A stretch of 37,412 nt of DNA, taken from NCBI GenBank assembly GCA_019348115.1, contig JAHWKB010000008.1, positions 1 to 37,412 on the forward strand, written 5' to 3'. A program made the position numbers and the translations under genes. A model generated the notes under the pieces. The model was not told the origin of the DNA. It did not search any database and worked only from the letters and a program-made list of their open reading frames with translations. Source of the stretch: Actinomycetota bacterium (GTDB lineage: Bacteria > Actinomycetota > Nitriliruptoria > Nitriliruptorales > Nitriliruptoraceae). Shown here piece by piece: positions 27,626 to 37,412 of the stretch. Within the stretch, counting starts at the first letter, position 1. Each line of letters begins with the position of its first letter.

Positions 27626-27648
27626 GACGCCCGCGCAGGCCGGGCGTC
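27626..27648 (-). terminator. Terminator-like hairpin after pgk
   Basis: GACGCCCG and CGGGCGTC form an 8-bp stem with a 7-nt loop, right after the second, duplicated pgk tail. It could end the gap-pgk transcript. No T-run follows. Confidence 0.45.
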
Positions 27649-27676
27649 AGGAGCGCAGCGCCTCGACCCCAGGGAC
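27644..27676. repeat. Imperfect 33-bp direct repeat, second copy of the pgk 3' end
   Basis: This stretch matches 27700-27732 at 27 of 33 positions, 56 bp apart. Read on the minus strand, it encodes VPGVEALRS and then TGA, while the copy inside pgk encodes LPGVEALRG and then TGA. The copy is out of frame with pgk (56 is not a multiple of three) and lies past its stop codon. Confidence 0.75.
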
Positions 27677-27699
27677 CGTCGCCCCCGAGGGAGCCCGCC

Positions 27700-27732
27700 G
27701 CGTCAGCCGCGGAGTGCCTCGACCCCGGGGAG
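27700..27732. repeat. Imperfect 33-bp direct repeat, first copy (true pgk 3' end)
   Basis: This copy holds the last nine codons and the stop codon of pgk. Its partner lies at 27644-27676. The matched core includes an 11-bp identical block GCCTCGACCCC. Confidence 0.75.
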
Positions 27733-28895
27733 CTCCTTGCCCTCGAGGAGCTCGAGGGAGGCGCCGCCGCCGGTCGAGACGTGCTCGACGCGGTCGTCGA
27801 GGCCGAGCTGGCGGATCGCCGCCGCGCTGTCGCCACCGCCGACGACGGTGAACGCCTCGGTCGCCGCCATCGCCTCGGCGACCGCACGGGTCCCGTGGGA
27901 GAACGGCTCCCACTCGAACACGCCCATGGGCCCGTTCCAGAAGACGGCGCCGGCCCGGCGGATGACGCCGGCGTAGGTCTCGCCCGTGTCCTTGCCGATG
28001 TCGAGCCCCAGCTGGTCCTCGGGGATCGCGGCCGCGGGCACGCGGTCGTACGGCGCGTCCTCGGCGAACGCCGTCGCGACCACGACGTCGGTCGGGAGAT
28101 GGACGTCGATGCCGCGGTCGCGGGCGCGGGCCACGAGGTCGCGGACGGTGTCGATCTGGTCGACCTCGACCCGCGACGCACCGACGTCGAGACCCTCGGC
28201 CCGCAGGAACGTGAAGCACATCGCCCCGCCGACGCAGATGGCGTCGACCTGCTCGAGCAGCCGCTCCAGCACGACGAGCTTGTCGCTGACCTTGGCGCCC
28301 CCGAGGACGGCGACGTAGGGCCGGGCCGGGTCGGCCTGCAGGCCGCCGAGCACCTCGAGCTCGCGCTCGAGGAGGAAGCCGGCGTAGGCGGGGAGCCGGG
28401 CCGGCACGCCGGCGATCGACGCGTGGGCGCGGTGCGCCGCCCCGAAGGCGTCACCGACGTAGACCTCCGCGAGCGACGCGAGCGCGTCGGCGAAGCCGTC
28501 GTCGTTCGCCTTCTCGCCCGGGTCGAACCGGAGGTTCTCGAGGAGCAGCACCTCGCCCGGCGCGAGGGCCTTGGCCTTCGCCTGGGCGTCGTCGCCCACG
28601 ATGTCGGACGCGACCGTCACCGGACGACCCAACAGCTCGCCGAGCCTCGCGCCCACCGGGGCCATCGACAGCGCAGGATCCGGCTCGCCCGTGGGGCGGC
28701 CGAGGTGGGACGCGACCACCACGGCCGCGTCCCGGTCGAGCAGGTACCGCAGCGTCTCGAGCGAGGCCTCGAGCCGCAGGTCGTCGGCGACCTCGCCGTC
28801 GGCGAGCGGCACGTTCAGGTCCGACCGCACGAGCACGTGCCTGCCGGCGGGATCGAGGTCCCGGACCGAGCGGATGCCCTCCCAGCCGGACGCCA

Positions 28896-28896
<1 letters not shown>
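27703..28896 (-). CDS. pgk: Phosphoglycerate kinase, 397 aa
   Basis: Transfers phosphate from 1,3-bisphosphoglycerate to ADP in glycolysis. Visible parts are [10 protein letters not shown] (21-30), SHLGRPTG (63-70), [37 protein letters not shown] with the substrate Lys, [10 protein letters not shown] and [11 protein letters not shown] at the nucleotide site. The tail [14 protein letters not shown] is the usual C-terminus. The ATG shares one base with the gap stop (TGATG), so it is coupled to gap. A second, out-of-frame copy of its 3' end lies 56 bp downstream. Confidence 0.98.
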
Positions 28897-31817
<2,921 letters not shown>

Positions 31818-31821
<4 letters not shown>

Positions 31822-32726
31822 TCCTGGCCGAGGTCGCGGTGGTCGACCGTGACCGGGACGCCGCTCGTCTCGCTGAGGTAGGAGCCGATGGCGTCGCTGA
31901 TCGCGACCGACCGGTGCCTGCCTCCGGTGCATCCGATCGCGATGGTGAGGTGGCGCTTGCCCTCGTCGATGTAGCCCGGCACGACCACGTCGAGCAGCGA
32001 GCGGAAGGCGGCGATGAAGGGCTCGGTCGCCGGCTGGCCGAGGACGTAGTCGCGCACCGGGGCGTCGAGGCCGTTGTAGGGGCGGAGCTCGTCGACCCAG
32101 TGCGGGTTGGGCAGGAAGCGGACGTCCATCACGAGATCGGCGTCGCGGGGCGCCCCGTGCTTGAAGCCGAACGACACCACGTTGATGTGCAGCGCCGCCT
32201 CGTTCGGCTTGCCGAGCGCGTCGACCACGCGGTCACGCAGCTCGTGCACGTTGAGGTCCGAGGTGTCGATGACGAGGTCCGCGAGGCCGCGGATCTCGGT
32301 CATGAGCTCGCGCTCGTTGCGGATCCCCTCGAGCACCCCGCTGTTGCCCTCGGCGGCCGGGTGCCGGCGCCGGGACTCCTCGAAGCGCTGGACGAGCTCG
32401 TCGTCGTCGGCTTCGAGGTAGACGACCTGGACGTTGCCCGTGGTGCGTCGCAGATCGCGGATCGCGTCGACCAGGCGACCGAAGAACTCCCGGCCGCGGA
32501 TGTCGGCGACGAGCGCCATCCGCTGCACGCTCGACCCCGGCCCGAAGGCGAGCTCGACGACCTTGTCGAGCAGCGTCGGCGGCAGGTTGTCGATCACGAA
32601 GAAGTCGAGGTCCTCGAGGACCTTGGCGACCTGCGTGCGTCCCGCACCGGACATGCCCGTGATGATCACCACCTCGGGGGTGTGGACGTCCGTCTCTTCC
32701 ACCGCCGTGGTCGGCGAGCTGCTCAC
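31818..32726 (-). CDS. rapZ: RapZ/YvcJ family nucleotide-binding protein, 302 aa
   Basis: A P-loop protein; the E. coli homolog RapZ is an RNA adaptor in amino-sugar control, and the Gram-positive role is less clear. Walker A is GMSGAGRT (24-31). Then come DLDFFVIDNLPPTLL and VVYLEADDDELVQRFEESRRRHP. The C-terminal domain has VVSFGFKHGAP, DVRFLPNPHW and IGCTGGRHRSV, all diagnostic. The GTG overlaps the uvrC stop by 4 nt. It is fixed between uvrC and yvcK, as in most actinobacteria. Confidence 0.96.
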
Positions 32727-34705
32727 GTGGCCTCCTCGAGCGCCGCGTCCTCCGCGTGGAGGTGGCGGTACACGGTCGTCGCGATGGTACGGGAGATGCC
32801 CTCCACCCCCATGAGGTCCTCGATCGACGCGAGGCGCAACGCCTTCACGGAGCCGAAGCGCTTCAGCAGCGCCTTGCGTCGGGTCGGGCCGATCCCCGGG
32901 ATGCCGTCGAGCTCGGAGGACGCCACGCTCTTCTTCCGTCGCGTCCGCTGGTAGGTGACGGCGAACCGGTGGGCCTCGTCCCGCAGGCGCTGGACGAGGT
33001 ACAGGGCGTCCGATCCGCGGGGCAGCACGACCGGCTTCGAGCGGCCCGGCACCCACAGCTCCTCGAACCGCTTCGCCAGCGAGACGAACCCGATGTCGCC
33101 GAGGATGGTGGCCGAGGTCTCGGCGTCGCCGCGGACCTGCGCGATGCCCTCGAGCGCGGCGCTCAGCTGGCCGGGGCCGCCGTCGATGATCACGAGGTTC
33201 GGCGGGTACGCGAAGCGGCGGATGTCACCCTCCTCGTCCTGCACCGGCGCCGCCCGCTCCTCGACGTAGCGCGAGAACCGCCGACGCATGATCTCGCGCA
33301 TCGCCGCGAAGTCGTCGTTCCTGTCCTGGCTCAGCTTGAACCGGCGGTAGTCCGACTTCTTCGGCAGGCCGTCCTCGAACACCACCATCGACGCCACGAC
33401 CTCGGTCCCGCCGAGGTGCGAGATGTCGTAGCACTCGATCCGCAGCGGGGCGTCGTCGAGGTCGAGGGCCTCCTGCAGCTCACGCAGCGCCTGGGTCCGC
33501 GAGGTGAAGTCGCTGGCGCGCTTGAGCCGGTTGCGCTGGAAGGCTTCGCGCGCGTTCTCCTCGACCGTCTGCAGGAACGCGGCCTTGTCCCCGCGCTGGG
33601 GGACGTGGAACCGGACCTGCTGGATCGGACGGCCACGCTCGCCCTCGCGCGACGCCCGCCGGAGGTCCGCCAGGAGCCGGCCGAGCGCCTCGACCTCGTC
33701 CGGCTCGACCGGGACGAGCACCTGCGGCGGCACGTCGTCCTCGCGCTCCTCGTAGAGCTGGATGAGGAACTGCGTCAGCATCTCACCGGTGGTGAGCGGC
33801 TCCACCTTGTCGACCGTCCATCCCTTGCGGCCCACCAGCCGGCCGCGCCGGACGAAGAACGCCTGGACCGCGGCCTCGAGCTCGTCCTCGTGCACCGCGA
33901 TGGCGTCGAAGTCCTCCGGCTTCTCGGCGACCATCTGTTGCTTCTCGAGCGCCTTCCGGGCGGCGAACAGCTGGTCGCGCAGGCGCGCCGCGGCCTCGTA
34001 GTTCATCTCCTCCGCAGCCGTCGCCATCAGGCGCTCGAGCTCCTGCAGGACCGGCTCGGTCTCGCCGTCGAGGAACGCGGCGAAGCGGTCGACGAGCTCG
34101 CGGTGCTCCTCGAGCGACACCACGCCCGTGCACGGCGCGGCGCAGCGGTCGATGTGGTGCAGCAGGCACGGACGGTCGGTGCGAGCCGCACGGTCGTAGA
34201 CGCCCTGCGAGCAGGTGCGGATGGGGAAGACGCGCAGCAGCAGGTCGAGCGTCTCGCGGATCGCGTAGGCGTGCGCGTACGGACCGAACCGTCGGTCGCC
34301 CTTCGCGACCTTGCCGCGCTTGACCCGCGCCCGCGGCACGTCCTCGGACGTCGTGACGACGAGGTAGGGGTAGCTCTTGTCGTCGCGGTACTTGACGTTG
34401 TAGCGCGGGCGGTAGCGCTGGATCAGCGTGTACTCGAGGTGGAGCGCCTCGACCTCGTTGTCGACGAGGATCCACTCCACGGAGCGCGCCGCTTCGAGCA
34501 TCGCCTGGGTGCGCGGGGCGATGTTGTGCCACGCCTGGAAGTAGTTCCCCAGTCGCTGGCGGAGCGACTTCGCCTTCCCGACGTAGATGACGCGGCCGGT
34601 CTTGTCCTTGAACTGGTAGCAGCCGGGCGCGTCGGGGACCGCGCCCGGCTCGGGCCGGAACGTGAGCGCAGGGTTCTGCAACGCGGACCTCGGGATCGCC
34701 CGCAA
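32723..34705 (-). CDS. uvrC: Excinuclease ABC subunit C, 660 aa
   Basis: The dual-incision nuclease of nucleotide excision repair. The GIY-YIG domain (about 25-105) starts APGCYQFKDKTGRVIYVGKA. Four Cys at 165, 180, 188 and 192 match the [4Fe-4S] ligands described for UvrC. A UVR motif for UvrB contact lies at about 219-254. The RNase-H-like nuclease holds CYDISHLGGTEVV and VIIDGGPGQLSAAL. Tandem helix-hairpin-helix motifs end the protein (GIPGIGPTRRKALL and GVEGISRTIATTVY). The start is uncertain: TTG at 34705 lies 15 nt after a TACCGT box, and TTG at codon 9 is also possible. It is divergent from the MscS gene. Confidence 0.96.
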   Translation of the reverse strand: MRAIPRSALQNPALTFRPEPGAVPDAPGCYQFKDKTGRVIYVGKAKSLRQRLGNYFQAWHNIAPRTQAMLEAARSVEWILVDNEVEALHLEYTLIQRYRPRYNVKYRDDKSYPYLVVTTSEDVPRARVKRGKVAKGDRRFGPYAHAYAIRETLDLLLRVFPIRTCSQGVYDRAARTDRPCLLHHIDRCAAPCTGVVSLEEHRELVDRFAAFLDGETEPVLQELERLMATAAEEMNYEAAARLRDQLFAARKALEKQQMVAEKPEDFDAIAVHEDELEAAVQAFFVRRGRLVGRKGWTVDKVEPLTTGEMLTQFLIQLYEEREDDVPPQVLVPVEPDEVEALGRLLADLRRASREGERGRPIQQVRFHVPQRGDKAAFLQTVEENAREAFQRNRLKRASDFTSRTQALRELQEALDLDDAPLRIECYDISHLGGTEVVASMVVFEDGLPKKSDYRRFKLSQDRNDDFAAMREIMRRRFSRYVEERAAPVQDEEGDIRRFAYPPNLVIIDGGPGQLSAALEGIAQVRGDAETSATILGDIGFVSLAKRFEELWVPGRSKPVVLPRGSDALYLVQRLRDEAHRFAVTYQRTRRKKSVASSELDGIPGIGPTRRKALLKRFGSVKALRLASIEDLMGVEGISRTIATTVYRHLHAEDAALEEAT

Positions 34706-34720
34706 CGACGGGGGCGCCCA

Positions 34721-34726
34721 CGGTAC
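34721..34726 (-). promoter_or_regulatory. Candidate -10 box (TACCGT) for the uvrC-rapZ-yvcK-whiA unit
   Basis: TACCGT on the minus strand lies 15 nt before the TTG at 34705 in the 95-nt gap shared with the divergent MscS gene. No good -35 box is visible. Confidence 0.25.
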
Positions 34727-34800
34727 CGGCGCCGGTGGGCCGGACCGGGCGTGGCCGGCTCCCCCGTTACGCTCGTCGGTCCGCCCGTCCAGGAACAGCG

Positions 34801-35955
34801 ATGTCCGCCCTCCCGTCCCTGCTGCTCGCGCAGGAGCCCGACCTCACGACCTTCGCCGGCGCGTGCGGCGAGGAGCCCGGCTGGCTGTGCGGTCTCGTCT
34901 GGCGGCTCTCGAACGGGGACGGCGAGCTCGCGCGGACGGCCGACGTGTTCTTCGCGACGCCCGCGCGGATCGTGCTGATCCTCCTGATCGCGTTCCTGAT
35001 CTACCGCGTGACGCGGCGGCTGACCGACCGCTTCGTCGCGCGCATGGAGCTCGAGGTCCGCCGGCGCGTCGAGCGCGGCCACGAGCTCGGGACGAACGCC
35101 GGCACCCCACGGGCCGAGACGCGGCGGATGCAGCGGCTGCACGCCATCGGCGGGGCCATCCGCTCGGCGCTGGGCGTGGTGATCTGGATGACCGCGCTGC
35201 TCCTCGCGCTGTCCCAGGCGGTCGACCTCCGGCCGCTGCTCGCCGGTGCCGGGCTGGCCGGCCTGATCATCGGCTTCGGCGCGCAGAACCTCATCCGTGA
35301 CTTCCTCGCCGGCGTGTCGATGCTGGTCGAGGACCAGTTCGGCGTGGGCGACTGGATCGAGGTGGAGAAGAAGGTCGGCGAGGTCGAGAACGTCGGCCTC
35401 CGGGTGACCCGGATGCGCGACATCGACGGCGTCGTGTGGCACATCCCGAACGGCGAGATGAAGACCGTCGGCAACCTCACCCAGCACTGGGCGCGGGCCA
35501 CGCTCGACGTGCCGTTCGCGCTCGACACCGACATCCCGACGGCCCGACGCATCGTCCAGGCCGTGGCGGACGGGATGGCCGACGACCGGGAGTGGGGCCA
35601 GGACATCATCGCGCCGCCGGAGATCTGGGGCGTGCAGCACTGGGGACCCGACGGCCTCTCGCTCCGGCTCGTCATCCCGACCCGCCCCCTGCGGAACTGG
35701 GACGTGAACCGTCAGCTCCGCGAGCGCCTCAAGCACGCGTTCGAGCGCGAGGGCATCCGGATGCCAGCGCCCTTCCTCGAGGTCGGCGGCCAGCGCTGGG
35801 GCGAGCCGGTCCGCGTCGCCGACGGGGACCCGCCCGCGTCCGAGCCGTGGGACGGCACCTCGCCTGAGGACGGCCCGGCCAGCACGACCGACCGCATCCC
35901 GACCGTGGGCACGCCCCGCCCCGAGCCCGGCGGGCGCTCGACCGTCGACCTGTAG
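34801..35955 (+). CDS. MscS-family mechanosensitive channel, 384 aa
   Basis: A small-conductance-type channel of the inner membrane that releases solutes under osmotic shock. Helices lie at about 56-70 and 121-139, followed by the pore helix LLAGAGLAGLIIGFGAQNLI (about 146-165), the MscS signature. The beta domain has VEDQFGVGDWIEVE and then VWHIPNGEMKTVGNLTQ, also diagnostic. The charged linker between the first two helices is long. The tail after about residue 340 is Pro/Gly/Asp-rich and probably disordered. The ATG follows AGGA by about six bases. It is divergent from uvrC. Confidence 0.95.
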   Translation: MSALPSLLLAQEPDLTTFAGACGEEPGWLCGLVWRLSNGDGELARTADVFFATPARIVLILLIAFLIYRVTRRLTDRFVARMELEVRRRVERGHELGTNAGTPRAETRRMQRLHAIGGAIRSALGVVIWMTALLLALSQAVDLRPLLAGAGLAGLIIGFGAQNLIRDFLAGVSMLVEDQFGVGDWIEVEKKVGEVENVGLRVTRMRDIDGVVWHIPNGEMKTVGNLTQHWARATLDVPFALDTDIPTARRIVQAVADGMADDREWGQDIIAPPEIWGVQHWGPDGLSLRLVIPTRPLRNWDVNRQLRERLKHAFEREGIRMPAPFLEVGGQRWGEPVRVADGDPPASEPWDGTSPEDGPASTTDRIPTVGTPRPEPGGRSTVDL

Positions 35956-35986
35956 GGACCCCTGCCACGGGCCCGGTCGCGGCCCA

Positions 35987-35992
35987 TAGGGT
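35987..35992 (+). promoter_or_regulatory. Candidate -10 box (TAGGGT) for the hydrolase gene
   Basis: TAGGGTTCGG lies 37 nt before the ATG at 36030 and resembles the TAGGGTCG before tpiA. The leader would be about 30 nt with GGAG about 7-9 nt before the start. Confidence 0.35.
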
Positions 35993-36029
35993 TCGGCGTT
36001 GACGGCGACCTCGCGGAGCGGAGCGACCC

Positions 36030-36591
36030 ATGGCGCACGTGCTGCTCTTCCACCACGCCCACGGACTGACCGACGGGGTCCGGGCGTTCGCGGACGACCT
36101 CCGTACGGCGGGCCACGAGGTGACCCTCCCCGACCTCTTCGACGGGGAGATCTTCGCCACCGTCGAGGAGGGCGTCGCGCACGCCGAGGAGGTCGGCTTC
36201 GGCACGCTGATCGACGCGGGCGTGGCGGCAGCGGACGGGCTGCCGTCCGACCTCGTGTACGCGGGGTTCTCGCTCGGAGCGATGCCGGCGCAGAAGCTGG
36301 CGCAGACCCGGACCGGCGCACGCGGGGCGCTGCTGTACCACTCCGCCGTCCCCCTCGGCGAGTTCGCGTTCCCGGCGCAGTGGCCCGCCGACGTGCCGCT
36401 GCAGATGCACGTCATGGTGGACGATCCGTTCGAGGACCTGCCGGTGATGCAGGGGCTGGCCGCGACGACCGGCGGCGAGCTGTTCACCTACCCCGGCGAC
36501 GCGCACCTCTTCACGGATCGCTCGCTGGGCGACCACGACCCGGAGGCCGGGAGGCTGGCCCTCGAGCGGACCCTGGCGTTCCTCGACCGGC

Positions 36592-36599
<8 letters not shown>
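36030..36599 (+). CDS. Dienelactone hydrolase family protein with Ser nucleophile, 189 aa
   Basis: A small cytosolic alpha/beta hydrolase. The early [20 protein letters not shown] and LPDLFDGE blocks are typical of the dienelactone hydrolase family. The nucleophile elbow is [11 protein letters not shown] with Ser81, where classic dienelactone hydrolase has Cys. The likely acid is one of Asp131/132 in MVDDPF and the base is His159 in PGDAHLF. The substrate is unknown. Its stop codon overlaps the convergent uvrA stop region by 8 nt, so transcripts of the two genes must overlap. Confidence 0.88.

Positions 36600-37412
<813 letters not shown>

Overview
This window is a very GC-rich, gene-dense piece of a bacterial chromosome, most likely from an actinobacterium. 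The best anchor is the minus-strand run uvrA (partial), uvrC, rapZ, yvcK, whiA, gap, pgk and tpiA, because WhiA next to the RapZ/YvcK genes and the glycolytic genes is a Gram-positive and especially actinobacterial arrangement. GTG start codons outnumber ATG, several transcripts look leaderless, and many proteins are rich in Asp and Glu. A deep-branching actinobacterium (for example the Nitriliruptoria) would fit, but that placement is an inference and was not tested.

Layout. Positions 1-9.3 kb are mixed. They hold the N-terminal part of a thiamine-diphosphate dehydrogenase E1 (minus), a small unknown gene and a DUF421 membrane protein (plus). Next come a translationally coupled hybrid sensor kinase and REC-GGDEF regulator (minus), a tandem DUF427 protein and a flavoprotein disulfide reductase (minus), an alpha/beta hydrolase with an Asp nucleophile and a small thioredoxin-like protein (plus), and a tRNA-Leu(GAG) gene (minus). 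Positions 9.4-14.7 kb hold two substrate-binding lipoproteins without permeases, secG, and a BlaR1-like peptidase with its BlaI-like repressor, all on the minus strand. Positions 14.9-16.8 kb hold a PH-like membrane protein and an MFS exporter (plus). Positions 16.8-22.9 kb hold a complete peptide or nickel-type ABC importer (binding protein, OppB, OppC, OppD, OppF). Positions 23.1-34.7 kb hold tpiA, a heterodimeric ABC exporter, pgk, gap, whiA, yvcK, rapZ and uvrC, all on the minus strand. The right end holds a MscS-type channel, a dienelactone-hydrolase-family protein (both plus) and the C-terminal third of uvrA (minus).

How it fits together. The glycolytic genes gap, pgk and tpiA and the protein-export gene secG usually form one tight cluster in actinobacteria. 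Here an ABC exporter pair separates pgk from tpiA, and about 10 kb of importer, resistance-type and exporter genes separates tpiA from secG. uvrC, rapZ, yvcK and whiA are joined by identical 4-nt start/stop overlaps and should be one translationally coupled unit. gap and tpiA each seem to have their own promoter, whose -10 box uses the stop codon of the gene before it. A recurring TAGGCTC-type element 7-9 nt before the start codon suggests leaderless transcription of several genes.

Most of the window is ordinary core genome. I do not see a defence island, phage, insertion sequence or CRISPR array. The observations most worth checking are the in-frame TAG that seems to shorten the thioredoxin-like gene, the duplicated pgk 3' end, the flavoprotein lacking the expected catalytic His, the GGEEI diguanylate cyclase under a multi-step phosphorelay, and the stop-codon/promoter overlaps. 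No gap between genes exceeds about 200 bases.
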